Source of the DNA: Zygnema cylindricum
Lineage: Eukaryota; Streptophyta; Zygnematophyceae; Zygnematales; Zygnemataceae
Direction: 5' to 3'
Assembly (NCBI GenBank): GCA_037447655.1
Contig: JBBHKE010001028.1
Coordinates: 1 to 45,000 of the forward strand
DNA length: 45,000 nucleotides
Part shown: in pieces, positions 1 through 11,471 of the stretch
Position numbering within the stretch: position 1 is the first letter of the stretch
Layout: each line of letters starts with the position of its first letter
Translations under genes and position numbers: made by a program
The notes under the pieces: generated by a model
Databases searched by the model: none
Told to the model about the DNA's origin: nothing
What the model saw: only the letters and a program-made list of their open reading frames with translations

Positions 1-86
1 TCATAGACCTTTGCAGAAAAAAGCAAAGCTTTGCCAAAAAAACAAAGCGTTGCAAGAAAGACTAAGTTCTGAAAAAAAAAGCTAAC

Positions 87-1605
87 CTTTCAGCTCACTC
101 TCAGTATGAGATTCGCCCCTCCAAAGACGCCAATTAGAAGAAGAAATACCCCACCTTTCCTCCCCACTGGTACCGGCCTTCTCTTCCAAAGCCCGAATCA
201 CCTGCAAATGAGCAATTTCACCAATGTGTGAAGAAATGTGAAGCAATTATCCCCAAGTCAAATATGACTTCTTGAAATAGGCTGGCGATTCCCAGACCAA
301 GTATACCACGGCAAAAAAAAAAGACAAGACTTCCAGATTTGATGGGATCTTAAAAGTGTTACAGGCACTTCAAATCTTAACTGACCAAGGACTTCAGCAT
401 CAGAAAATAGAGGAATTACACACATTACTGTATGTAGACGTCCATTTTAGTGAGAAACTGTATGCTATTCACATACAAAAACCTAAAATTATTCAAACAT
501 AAAAAATATTCCTAGTGAAGAATAAATCCCGATATTATAACCGCGCTATTGGGATCGTGGGTTTAAGAGAGCTTTCACATCAATGTAGAAAAAAATGGGC
601 TCTAGCTCCAAAAATCCAAAAAGCCAAAAAACAAACAGTGAGTCTCACATGGAGTGTAACAACCAGGACAATAAACCTTGAACCAGACATACCCCTTCGT
701 TGCTATAATTGCCTAAAAACCAGGAACTTGTTAGAACAGACCTCTCCACATCCAGACGAATAAAAAAACAAAAGAAAAAAACTCACCATCTCAGACACTC
801 CCTCTTTCTCCAACAAATTATAGCTGAGCACTTGATCAGCCATAAGTTGATGGTTTTCCTCCTTAACAGGCAAGTCCTTCAAAGGTGTACCATGAATGTC
901 TTCAAAAAGTGAAGTTTGTCGTTGGTCTACACCAACCTTTTTCTCTGTACAGCCTCCAATAAACGGGGAACAACTGTCTCCAATTTCCACTTTGTGACCT
1001 GCAGTGTGGTCGGGAAAATCCTCTAATACCGGAGACTTTCCCCTTGCATTTGTTTCTTCTACTCCCTTGCAACTACGAGAAAAACAAGAAGTAGCTGCAG
1101 GCAGCGGAAAATCTATACTTTGTGTCAATTCAACATCTCTTTGGCAATTTTTTGTGAGGGTGACCTGGTCCCAAACACTAGTAACAGGTGGTATTGATCC
1201 CCTCTCACTTGTAGGAGACCCAATAACCTCCGTAGGATTGGATTGAGCCTCGACACTCATAGACTGCACACTGCTTCCCGCTCCATGACTCTTTTTTCTA
1301 GTACACGATGCCGTCACAAGGTCTCCAAAACTGAAATTGCGGTAACACACTTTTGAATAGCTCTCTGAGGCTCCATTGTGATACATCGCTCTCGTACTCT
1401 TGTACTCGCGGTTTAGTACCGGATGTGAACAGGTTTTGACATTCGAATGATGCTCAATAAAAAGAGAAGAGGGGGAAGTAGCAGAGCGGCGTAAAAGTCG
1501 ACGGCAATCCGCCACACGCTCGTTCAAAGCTTCGCATTGGACGGCAGAAAAACAACACCGACTTTTGTCAAGGGCTCGAATCAATTTTTCCACCAATTGG
1601 AACAG
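87..1605 (-). CDS. Unrecognised gene A, two internal exons (partial)
   Basis: Two minus-strand exons are supported. Exon 787-1605 has an acceptor ending GCGCAG and a GTGAGT donor. Exon 87-201 has an acceptor TTTGCAG and a GTTAGC donor. Both join in phase 0, so the frame runs across the junction (GVSEM then VIRALEEK). The longer exon begins with a leucine- and charge-rich helical stretch (LFQLVEKLIRALDK, then CEALNERVADCRRLLRR) of about 45 residues, followed by a serine-rich, low-complexity region. The helical part weakly recalls the four-helix bundles in front of some plant kinase-like proteins, but that is only an impression. No start codon or stop is found: the gene continues left of the window, and its 5' exon was not located. 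Gene B ends just upstream on the same strand. Confidence 0.5.
202..786. other. Intron of gene A
   Basis: This AT-rich stretch separates the two phase-compatible exons of gene A. The plus-strand open frame starting near 515 lacks codon-like character and overlaps the intron, so I treat it as chance. I see nothing else in it. Confidence 0.4.
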
Positions 1606-1937
1606 CTGCGCCCATCCCACCCAGGATCACCAAGGTAAAGCCCATCCACCCACCTTGCTTCTGTCCCTCCCTTTTTATTTGGAAGAGCAAACCACAAAGC
1701 AGCCATAAAAATGATACCCACAAACTAACGCAGGTAGAAAATCACGATGCACCCCTTATGTGTATGCATAGAATCCTAACATTAACTGCCTTGCCAAAGA
1801 TTACGCTGTCGTCCACTTCAGTCCGTGACATGAGTTCGAGACACGAAGTGGATGACAATCGATTGAAGCTCTTGAATCATTGTCAGATAATTCTGAAAAC
1901 ATACCGAAAGAAAAATTGAAGCATCAAATTCAGTATA

Positions 1938-4900
1938 CTACATTTGAGCAGCATCACTAGCATTTAAAACACCTAAACTTCTATCCATGTTAGCAAGGGA
2001 AAGGTCAGGTCCAGTTACTCTTCGTCTACTTTCTCCTACAGACAAGGGAACACGTGAAATACCTCACTGCTCTTTCCAAAAACGTAACCATTCTCCAGCA
2101 CCTCTTGTAAGCTCCTACTAATCCTTGGAAGTGTGGCCGATATAACAGTGAAGAGCAACAGTTGAATAGATCTCGGCCGTTGAGACACTCGGCGAACCAT
2201 CTTCAGCATCCACACAGCCCATTGAACAGCCAGCTCACGAGTACCCACCTCCCATCTGCCAAACACTCAACAAACATAAGGAGAATACACAACTACGCTG
2301 TATGTGCTATGTATATATAAGGAGAATACAGAACAATAAGATGACAACATCCTGCGATGACAGACACTAAGGAAGCTAAACCAAAAACCAAGGCGTGGAA
2401 GATGAAAAAGCCAGAAAATTGTTCCCACTCGAAGTGTCCAAATTCAATCACGTACTCTTGTACACACAGACCTCCGTGAAGTAAGCAACCAGATACATTT
2501 CGCACCTTGTGAATAATCGAAAAACATGACTCTACCAGGTACAAACAAATCAAGAGTACAGACCCAATTAAAATTCATGGGAAACAACTTATATTCCAAC
2601 AAAACGAGCCAGGACTGGTCCATGCACATATCTTAGCAAAAAAAGCACAGCAAAACAAAAGTTAAAACAATGATAATAATAATGCAATAAGCAAGCCAGA
2701 ATGCTGGAGAGCTGTAATAGAATACATGCAGTTGCTAATTCAGTGAAAATCATAAACAAAAAATCAAACATCATGTAAAATTGACCAGTTTAAGAAGATC
2801 TGACACATATGCATGCCATACTACTATAGAGAAGATCCAGGGCATATGTACCACTTCCCCAACGAATAATATACAACAGTAAAGGCATACAAAACATCAA
2901 AGATGACCATAACCTTTGAAAAAAACACCAGCCACAATACGAACAGGACCTTTCTTAGCTGAAACAAAATTCAAGGCCAATCAAGGGAGTCCTGAAAGCT
3001 AAGATAATCTCTTCTACTATCTACGGGTTACATAGCCACAAGAATCCCATACCGCTGAAGCACAGTTAACTGGGCCCTGGCAACTTTAAGATTTAGTTCC
3101 ATGCGATGCCTCCAGGCCGCACATGCTGCAATTTTGGAATCTTGTGAGTCAGAAACTGACAACTCCCCTTTCTCACATCGAACCTCCGCCCAAGGAACAG
3201 ACAGGCTGCTCGGCGTGCATCTTCCAAGGCTAGCTCTCTTCCCAGTTCCAGAACCCCTGTAATTCAATGAAAGGGAAAGTGAAAATGAGAAGGGAGTGAA
3301 ATAGTGAGTGAGTGAGTGAAGGATTTGTAAGCACAATACTTCGTAAGAAAATGAGATAACACTGCCTAAGATGACCAAAAAACATCTAGATAAGCCCCTT
3401 TTTTCTGGATAAGAAGGCACGCAATGCATGTTTCTCAATCATGAAGGACTTCTGAAATTAAATGTTCACATCATTCCAAAAAAGTGCCTAATCCATAAAT
3501 TAGAATGTGCCGTAATAATTCATGTTAATTTTGGAACAAAACTTTGTGAGAACCATCAACACCAGTTGGTGGAGGCAGTTTTTCCATACATGTTACTGCA
3601 CCAGACTAAATACAGTGACCAAAAAGCTCATCATCACTCTGGTTATAAACCCTAATCTGCACTCTACCAGCAGGTTTAACCATTGGCATATGTGACCCAC
3701 AGGCCGACATACTCAAGAAATGAAATCAGTGTTGGAAAGTGTTTATTCCACTGAAAACTGACCATTGACAAGGTTAGGTGAATTGTCTTCCTAAAAAATA
3801 TCCGCTTTGAACAAGCGATCGCAAGTCTACATGTTGTACAGATATTGCCTTGAAATGCCAGCATGAATAATGAAGTTCACTGTGCTAGCAAGATTGTAAA
3901 TGATTAGGAAAAACATATATTACTAACACAACAAATTTGTTCATCATTCAGCCAGTAACTATCCTGCGCAACAGTTGCTTGATCAATGGACCAGACTTTA
4001 AAATAACTAACAGGTAAAACACTAAAATCCTGAATCAAAGCGGTCTACTCGTTATCTTAAACAAGTTACCTACATAGCAACAGAACGGCCACTGCCTAAC
4101 CTAACCAAAAATGTGGGGGCTTGCATCCAAACTGAACAGATAGGTGACACCCACTGGAGACATTGCAAAAGTATAAATATAACTTAGTGCGGGTGTATTG
4201 TTCATTAAAAAAAAAAAAATCAATAAAGCAGAAATGAAAAGTTTTAGGACAATGCTGCAGAGGAAATAGCTTCTGTTAATGGTGCCGGTTATAACCTCTT
4301 CTTGCTTCACTCTGGGATTAATAACTGGAGTGGCCTGATACTCCACAAGACCGATATGCAAAATTTATAGCCACGATGTGCCATGTAAATGCACATATAC
4401 TGGACAATGCTTGAGTGCACACAGCAAGAAAATAACACAAACGGAACAGATTGTCAATTCATGAGTTATTACTCATCATCCAATCATCATCATCTAATCA
4501 TCATCAAATAACTGTTACCATCTAATCATCATCATTTAACCGTCATCATCTATAATCATCTATTGATGATGGTTTCTACCTGGAAGTTAGCTTGCGCTCG
4601 CGTTTCTGCAAAGCATAAGCCATATCACGCAAAACGGCAGACTCGTCTCCCCACACTATTGTCTGTGCAGCTTTCATTACCCCTCCCTTATCCCTCCTAT
4701 GGCTTGAAGTGTCCAGTTTCTTTGAAAAAATACAATTTCTCTCCTTGCGACTTTCAAATGCTCTGGATAACACAAAAGCAGACTGGTTTTTTTCTCCAAT
4801 GTTGCCTGCAATATGGTTCCCCTCTTTTGCTCGTTTGCAATCCTCTTCCCAAGATACTGCAGGAAATCCTCTGTTCAATATGCCCTTACCATCACTAAAC

Positions 4901-5020
4901 TGTCCTTTTGACTGTCTCACTCCAGCACGGCTACAAAAACTGTGAGCCTTAACTCCAGAATCTTGGGCCCCTTCACTATCGAAAACCGAAATCATCCCGT
5001 CTCCAACCGTGTGTGAACTC
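1938..5020 (-). CDS. Unrecognised multi-exon gene B
   Basis: Four minus-strand exons join in consistent phase. The first, 4580 to about 5020, holds an ATG at 4995 and may start there or continue from an AAAGCAG acceptor. Then come 3032-3256 (acceptor ATTACAG, donor GTAACC), 2089-2255 (acceptor TTTGGCAG, donor GTTACG) and 1938-2035 (acceptor CTGTAG, stop TAG at 1938-1940). The phases are 2+1, 2+1 and 1+2. The C-terminal half is helical and well ordered, with AAWRHRMELNLKVARAQL and then ELAVQWAVWMLKMVRRVSQR; the N-terminal exon is hydrophilic. The last intron would be only 53 nt. If it is not spliced, the frame ends at TAG 2036-2038 instead. I do not recognise the family. The clean splice phases over four exons make a real gene likely. 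Confidence 0.55.
4476..4567. repeat. Degenerate ATC trinucleotide repeat
   Basis: An imperfect run of CATCAT, TAATCATC and similar steps lies in the first large intron of gene B, just beyond the donor at 4579. Confidence 0.6.
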
Positions 5021-5834
5021 CTGCTTTCCTTTCAGCAATGTCAAGCAAACCCTTCTATAGACACTTTTTAGGTTTCTAAACAAGGCCACGTGAAGTCTGA
5101 AAAGTGTAATCCATTCCGAAGCAATATCACAGAAGCAAAGAAATATCCTTTTCCCTATCTATTTCCGCTGTTCTCACATTAGACAACACACTAGGAAGAA
5201 GCCTATCACCCATACATAATCTTTGTAATCAACCCTTTTATGGGGCAAGCATTTTTTCTGTACCATGCCTCAAAAGGAGAGGATGTATGTGCTTTCGAAA
5301 CTCCGGTCACAAAACATTAAATCACCCGCACGGTCAAGAGACTTTCTGAAAAAAGTACAAGTAATTGTACCATTTGTGAGCTATAGGATGTACGAATGGG
5401 TGAAGTATAGTGGCCATGAAGTCAAAACAGCCTGATCATACTTGGGATGAAGATGAAAGCTAAACGAAGTCGAATACAGGTATTTACAAGCTCGAAACAT
5501 GAATAGACACTACAGCGTCATACTACTAATTCTATTTTTTCAAAGGATGGTTTAACCACGTGGCAAGTAGACTCTGTTTTATGTGGCTCTTCAAGAGAGT
5601 GGTAAGGAAGCCGGACGTCCACATTCAACACGTGCGTATGAATCTCAGAGTCAAATCCAGGAAGGGGAACGATCTCTTGATGAAGCTGAAACAATGACCA
5701 GATCGGCAGCCTGCTATCGCTAAGCGTCCAAAGTTGGAACTGTTCTTGCGCTATTCTTACGTCATAGCGTGTCATAAAGAAATAGACAATATTGGATTAT
5801 CAACTTATCATTGCGAGTGACATCTACTGTACAG
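5021..5834. other. Intergenic or gene B upstream region
   Basis: No gene is recognised here. A minus-strand frame at 5518-5775 (85 codons, ending in TAG) is the only longer one. It has no match I know and no convincing splice sites linking it to gene B. A promoter or an upstream exon of gene B could lie here. Confidence 0.3.
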
Positions 5835-6016
5835 TACACCGTCAATCGCTATTAGAGTAAAGGAATAAATAGCGTAAAAAAAGAATTAGTGTTATTAACA
5901 ATAATCGGGATTTTTTTTTTTTTTTTAAATAATATATATACTAATTAATCACTAACTGTAATTTGGGTTATCCAGAATAATAAATACCCGCCATTAAAAT
6001 GTCTACAGTAATATGT

Positions 6017-6176
6017 GTATCTGATACGCGGGGTCGGCCATTACGAGCGACAAAGATAAATCTCAGCGCCACAAAGTTCCAACTCCGGAGAAGAATGTAT
6101 CTGATACGCGGGGTCGGCCATTACGAGCGACAAAGATAAATCTCAGCGCCACAAAGTTCCAACTCCGGAGAAGAAT
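6017..6176. repeat. 80-bp tandem duplication across the LTR/target-site border
   Basis: Two identical 80-bp units, 6017-6096 and 6097-6176, each start with the target duplication GTATC followed by the LTR end TGATACGCGG and finish at AAGAAT. Because the unit contains flanking host bases, the duplication must have happened after insertion. Confidence 0.9.
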
Positions 6177-6674
6177 ACACAAGGCTCAGATAGGACAAGT
6201 GACCATGCAGTTTGATCAGAACTTAGAGTGGGTAGAGATAAGACAAACACAGAATAGCTTCAGACAAATTTGTTACTTCCCATTATAAGAATAGAAGTAC
6301 AATTGATGTAAAACAAAATGGACAGATTGTCCCTATTAATAAAGCTGGTTTCCTGTTTTGTCTGCTTCCCTGTGAATGGATAATTGCCTACTCCTGTGCA
6401 CACAACTAAATAGCCTAACGCTAACACACTCACTAAGTGGCGGTCCAATCATAATCTGCCACGTGTAAAATGTCCACCGCACAGTAAGACGTGGGGGACA
6501 ACTGCATGTTCTGACAAAAAAAACTGCAAACTGAAAAACTGACAAAATCCCGCTACAAATCCCTTCCCGAAAATATCGCCTATACTAAGCAAACCGATTC
6601 ACGTATAAAACAAAAATGATACGAATCAAATCGGTGTATCGGAGAATCGCCCAGAATCGCACCAAAAACTAACA
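6022..6674 (-). repeat. Copia-1 3' LTR
   Basis: In element orientation it begins TGTTAGTTTTTGG and ends GTATCA. It is 653 bp here, which is 573 bp plus an 80-bp tandem duplication at its outer end. Apart from that it aligns end to end with the copy at 11452-12024. Confidence 0.92.
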
Positions 6675-6689
6675 CTCCCACTCGATTCT
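6675..6689 (-). other. Copia-1 polypurine tract
   Basis: On the minus strand the purine-rich GAATCGAGTGGGAG directly precedes the 3' LTR start TGTTAG. This is the expected place for the plus-strand primer of reverse transcription. Confidence 0.65.
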
Positions 6690-7092
6690 GCGGTGATTTC
6701 CGTACTTCCAGACTTCGATTGACCACGAACCTTCCTCGAAATATTATGCGGTCACTTTCAGTAAATTCCGATGACGTAATTAGAATCGAACCGTAAATTT
6801 GTCGAAATCGTAAATGTGCGTTCCGCAGAATGGTCCGTACGAGACCGTGAAGCACAAAAAATGAACAGATGCCGCGCCACTAGCCCCCCACAGAGTCATG
6901 CAGGAACGTGTACCTCGTAAACGTACATCTGGCAGCTGCAAATTGAAAGTTCTGAATAACAAAGGCGGCGCACTCCAACGAATATATGTTCGTGATCCGT
7001 AAAGGTTCGGAACTCCAAGCGCCAGTAACATTCTCCCGAACCTGTTTGATTTTTCCGAGGGACAAGGTTGGGAGTAGTACTCCGAGAGTACA

Positions 7093-7764
7093 TTATTTAG
7101 ATTTTTCTGAAGAGTCACTCATCTTTCGTTTCTTGATTTCGTGAGTGATAGTGCTCTCCGTAGGTTCCTCCTCCTTAGCTTTTTCTGTGCCATTTTCTGT
7201 ACCTGCAAGAAAATTAGTCAGACATGCTTTTCTTACACAAAGACTTAGCTTATCTCTTCCTACAGCCTTAGTGAGCATATCTGTTGCATTCTCTTTATCA
7301 GGAGTGTAGGAAAACTCCACTGCTTCCGCTGCAATCTCATTTCTAACAAAGTGATATCTCATAGAAATGTGCTTAGATTTAGGATGATTCACAAGATTTT
7401 TAATCAATGCTAAGCAACTCTGGCTGTCTGTAAATATTTTAGTCCTCTCAGTCTGCCAAAAGCCTATCTCATTTAGGAATGCTCTCAACCATAGGACTTC
7501 TTTTACAGTGGCGGCTGCGGCCATATATTCTGCCTCCATGGTGGAGAGTGCCACTGTTTTTTGGAGCTTGCTCGCCCAGCTTACGCTTCCATCGCCGATG
7601 ATACACAAGTAACCAGTTGTGGACTTCCTTGTGGTAAGGTCACCTCCCCAATCTGCGTCGCTGTAGGCATGGATGTTAACGCTTTCCTGTACTCCTCCCA
7701 ATGTCATTGTGTAGTTTCTTGTTTCTTTTAGGTACTTCAGCACCCTTTTAACAACGATCCAATG
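7093..7764 (-). pseudogene. Copia-1 RNase H domain
   Basis: This is the last Pol domain. It shows the copia RNase H landmarks in order: YSDADWGGD, RKSTTGY, STMEAEYMA and FTDSQSCLALI. The catalytic D-E-D residues are visible. It follows the RT domain in the same frame and is separated only by a TAA at 7765-7767 where glutamine (CAA) would be expected. The protein runs about 40 residues past the usual copia C-terminus into a hydrophilic Lys/Glu/Ser-rich tail (EIKKRKMSDSSEKSK) before the stop. The next 400 bp to the polypurine tract is untranslated. Confidence 0.88.
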
Positions 7765-8594
7765 TTACTTGCTTGGCCTATGCAGAAATCGGCTTAGAAT
7801 GCCGACGGCGGTGGCGATGTCGGGACGGGTGCAATTCATTGCGTAAATGAGGGCTCCCACTGCTTCGCGGTAGGGGGCGTCCACTTGTTCCCCTTGTCCC
7901 TCTTCAGACACCTCAATCAGCTTTTCCCCAAGTTCCAAAGGGGTGCTGACTCCTCTTGCATCCTGTAAGTTGTATCTAGTGAGTAAATCACCGATATATT
8001 TTCTTTGAGTTAAATGGATTTTTCTGTTGACTCTATCTCTGATCACTTCTATGCCAAGAACGTATTTGAGTTCTCCTAGATCTTTCATTTCAAATTGACT
8101 CCTTAGCATATCTTTTACTTTTGCTATATCTTCTTTGGTTTTGCCTAGGATAATCAAGTCATCTACATAGATAGCAATTATAATGTTCATTTCGGCATTG
8201 TAGTAAACAGAGTGATCTGACTCAATTTTTACAAACCCTTGACTTTGCAGGTACTCATCAATCTTGATGTTCCAAAGTCGTGGAGATTGTTTCAGTCCGT
8301 ACAGTGCCTTGGACAGTTTACACACTTTGTTCGGGTTCATGGGGTCTTCGAACCCTTCGGGCTGTTCCATATAAAGTTCCTCCTCCAGCTCGCCATGAAG
8401 GAAAGTCGTCTTCACATCCATCTGCTCAATTTCCAAGTCGAGGATGGCGGCCAGAGCAAGTAAGGTGCGTATGGAATTATACCTTACAACAGGAGCGAAT
8501 GTTTCTTAGTAATCAATGCCTTCCTTTGAGTGTAACCCTTGGCTACTAGTCTTGCCTTGTAGCGATCGATTGTTCCATCGGCATTTTTTTTTAT
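7765..8594 (-). pseudogene. Copia-1 reverse transcriptase
   Basis: This is an RVT_2-type reverse transcriptase. It shows QMDVKTTFLHGELEEELYM, LYGLKQSPRLWN, the catalytic box IYVDDLIILG, LGIEV and NCTRPDIA near the end. It would copy element RNA inside virus-like particles. The N-terminal part is broken: a TGA follows SKWTF near 8595, a base is lost in the AKGYTQKEG segment, and a TAA at about 8508 replaces a glutamate codon. From 8436 down to 7768 the frame is open. Confidence 0.9.
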
Positions 8595-9270
8595 TCAAAA
8601 GGTCCACTTGCTGCCAATTGGTTTTCTTCCGTGTGGCAAGTCTTCTAATGTCCATGTTTTGTTTTGCGGAATGGACGCCATTTCCTCGTTAATTGCGGCC
8701 TTCCACTTTTCCCCATCCTCACCGTTGAGTGCTTGGTGGAGAGTTAAAGGCTCTTCAGCTTGAGCTATCCCTGCGAACTTTTTCCTTGGGGCGCTCGTGG
8801 TATCGTACAACTCTCCGAACTTTATTGGAGGTTTTCTAGCCCGACTGCTGCTGGCTCTTCCTGTGGGTACTGAGGTAGGGTCGTCCACTACGGCATTATT
8901 CTTAGTTTCTTTTGCTTTAGCTACAGTTACTTTGTCCACTTCCTCAGTTGCGGCAACCTTATCTTCATTGATTTGACTCTCGCTGTTTGGTTCTTGTGCA
9001 GGTGGTGAATCTTCAATTTCAGTTTCAAGAGCGTTAGATTCACCAAGGGATTCATTTGATGTAGTCGCCTCCTCTTCGGCAGAGTCGTCGTTGCTTGGTG
9101 ACCAATCGTCAAATGACGGGGAGTAATTTTCCCCTTCTTTTCTCCCACTGTTGCCATGCACCTCGTTCCTTGCAAGTGTTTCTCTCTCTGCAAATTTCAC
9201 ATTTATGCTTATCATGATGGTCCGAGATTCAGTGTTGAAGATTCTGTAGGCTTTTCTGCTTTCTTCGTAA
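8595..9270 (-). pseudogene. Copia-1 integrase C-terminus, linker and RT N-terminus
   Basis: The segment starts with the copia integrase C-terminal signature (VGYEESRKAYRIFN, then TIMISINVKF). A long acidic Ser/Glu/Asp-rich linker follows, and then the conserved entry to RT (WKAAINEEMASIPQNKTW, GRKPIGSKW). It is joined to the upstream integrase frame through one extra A in an A-run near 9272-9280. This is an obvious single-base frameshift, because the translation resumes exactly in register. Confidence 0.85.
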
Positions 9271-9271
9271 C

Positions 9272-10790
9272 CTACAATATTTTTTCTTTTGCTTTGGGGA
9301 CCAATTTTCCTCCTTTGTTTGCATGGTCATGAACGTATGCTCGGCTTCCAAACACTTTCAGGTGAGAAATGGTTGGTTTGAATCCATGCCATTTCTCAAA
9401 TGGAGTTGCATTCTCTAATGCAGATGTTGGACACCTATTGCGCAGGTACATTGCTGTACACATGGCTTCTCCCCAAAATTGAGAGCCAATTTGATGGGTA
9501 GCCATCATGCTGAGTGACATTTTGTTGAGTGTGCGGTTCATCCTCTCTGCAACACCATTTTGTTGAGGCGTGCTTGGAGCCGTCAACTGATGTTCGATCC
9601 CTTCAAGGGTAAGGAAGTTTTTAAATTCTGAGGATAAGTACTCCCCTCCATTGTCGCTTCTCAGTCCGATGATAGACTTTCCGAGTTTTTTTTCAGCCAT
9701 AGCCTTGTATTGCTTGAAACATTGGAATACACTCTTGTGCTTGAGTAGGTAGATGTGAGTCATCCTTGAATAGTCGTCTATGAAAGTAACGACAAATCTT
9801 TTTCCACTGCAGGATTTGACCTTCGTCGGTCCCCACACATCTAAGTGGACGAGCTCAAGTGGCTGAGTAGCTCTTCTTCCTCCGTCCTTGGGAAAGGGGA
9901 GACGATGTGATTTACCCAATTCGCAGCTACGACATGGATCTGGTGAGTCGGTCACATTGTTGAGTCCTAGTCCGTGAACAAGATGTCCTTTGACTAGTTT
10001 TCTCATACCGTTTGTATGCAAATGTCCCAGTCTTCGATGCCACAGCATTTGATTGTAGCTGAGCGTTTTGGTGTCTTGTTCATGCTTGATTGGCATCTCA
10101 AACTTCTCGAGTGACATTTCCAGTTTCTCTCCATTCGCAGATCGTACATTAGGTGGATTCTCCTCACTTGATTTTGGGAGGACTACGCTTGCGGCAAGTG
10201 CGAGGACTCTGGGTTTTGGACTGCACTTCAAACGGTAGGTTCTGTCTACCATTCGTTCGCCTTCTGCAATTGTGGCACCATTTCGCATGAGTTTGATTTT
10301 TCCATGATTCTGCCAAACCGGTGTGATGCCATTGTCCTTAGCTTGAGGAATAGAGTATAGATTTCTTTTGAAGGAGGGAACATAGAGGATGTTCTTGATG
10401 GTTCGTGATTGGATTCGGCCATCAACTAACGCCTCTATTTCGATGTCTCCTTTTCCTGTGGCATGTGCGCTATGGTTGTCTCCCATGAAGATCCGCGATG
10501 GAGCAATTTCACGAAAGTTGGAAAACCACTCTCTCCTGAAACACATGTGCTCAGACGCACCAGTGTCCACCATCCAGTGATCGTTGCTGGTCGCGATGGA
10601 GGACGTCATCATTGCTTGTGAGGTGACGATCTCCTTCCCTTTTCCCTTCCCCCTTTTCAGTTTTGTCTCGTCTACTTTCCCATGTAATTTGTCATAGGAG
10701 TAGTTCGGGCAGACCGAGATGAAATGACCCGCCTTATCGCAATAAAAGCATTTTCTGTCTGTTTTTCTGTCACGATTTTGATCCTTCCTC
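9272..10790 (-). pseudogene. Copia-1 zinc knuckle, protease and integrase core
   Basis: The frame opens upstream with a Gag-type CCHC knuckle (CFYCDKAGHFISVC, spacing C-X2-C-X4-H-X4-C). It continues into the aspartic protease active site (MVDTGASEHMC) and then integrase: an HHCC zinc domain (WHRRLGHLH with CRSCELGK) and a DDE core (HLDVWGP, LRSDNGGEY, NGVAERMNRT). All catalytic acids are present. Protease cleaves Gag-Pol and integrase inserts the cDNA. The frame closes at 9272 through a single-base insertion. This is the best-preserved part of the element. Confidence 0.92.
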
Positions 10791-11471
10791 TCCTTGTTTC
10801 CATGTTTGCCTGCTGCATACGCGGAGCTTTCGGCAATGGATTCACGGCTGTCATAATTTTGGTGTTGAACTCGTCCTTGAAGAGCGTTTCAACAACTTCA
10901 TTCCACTTCCATGAGTTTACATCTTTATGATCCAGCCAGGTAAGAATCGGTTTGTATTCCACAGGGAGGGAAAGCATGAGGAGAGTGATTTTCGTGTCAT
11001 TAGGGAGGGTAAAGCCGACAGCGTCAGCTTCCGCCAGCAAGTTGGCATAGTGGGAGGTATAAGCCTCCATGGAAATTCCGTCTTGATAAATGGTAGTCAT
11101 CAACGTCTTCCCCAACTTGATGCGTGCTGTCATCTCGAGAGTTTGTGTGTAGTCTCGAGAGATGTCCAGATTTCGGCTGACGTCTTCAGTCTCGTGACGT
11201 TTCTCAGTTGGTTATCCGCCAATCCCCTTATCAGAATGTTCTTGCCACGGATTTCTCACGCGTCCCAGTCACTGATTTTCTTTTTCTCTGCATCTGTTGG
11301 GTTTGCAGCATCTGCAGCAGCGGGACGTGTTTCAACTCCGAGAACGATTGCAAGACAGTTTCTCTCCTCTAGAGCGGCTTCCGCCCTACACCTCCATAAC
11401 TGATAGTTGGCGCCTTCAAACTTGTCTAGTGAGCTAGGTGGGCCCGTAACCTGATACACGGGGTCGGCCAT
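10670..11471 (-). pseudogene. Copia-1 Gag
   Basis: The likely start is the ATG at 11469-11471, which lies inside the end of the 5' LTR; translation (MADPVYQVTGPP) runs across the LTR edge and the primer site. The capsid part shows copia Gag features: FEGANYQLWRCRAEAALEE, then EIWTSLETTHKL and SMEAYTSHYANLLAEADAVG. It is broken by TGA near 11257, by a frameshift near 11135 and by another near 10860 before the zinc knuckle. It would form the particle shell and package RNA if intact. Confidence 0.8.
11439..11451 (-). other. Copia-1 primer binding site, initiator-tRNA anticodon-loop type
   Basis: Directly next to the 5' LTR the minus strand reads GGTTACGGGCCCA. Initiator tRNA-Met has GGGCCCAUAACC in its anticodon stem-loop, so 12 of 13 bases pair. 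Drosophila copia uses the same region (half-tRNA priming). The usual 3'-end site TGGTATCAGAGC is not present. Confidence 0.75.

Noticed and set aside
1620-1620. GTG start for the 305-codon frame of gene A
   Set aside because: An internal exon with an acceptor at 1605/1606 fits better than a non-ATG start directly after an in-frame TGA.
6102-6107. Alternative 3' LTR edge of Copia-1 at the second TGATAC
   Set aside because: The outer edge at 6022 also has GTATC before it and matches the 5-bp duplication after the other LTR; the inner edge is explained by the 80-bp duplication.
6260-6855. Several minus-strand frames within the Copia-1 3' LTR
   Set aside because: The same frames recur in the 5' LTR with changes and have no domain; LTRs are regulatory.
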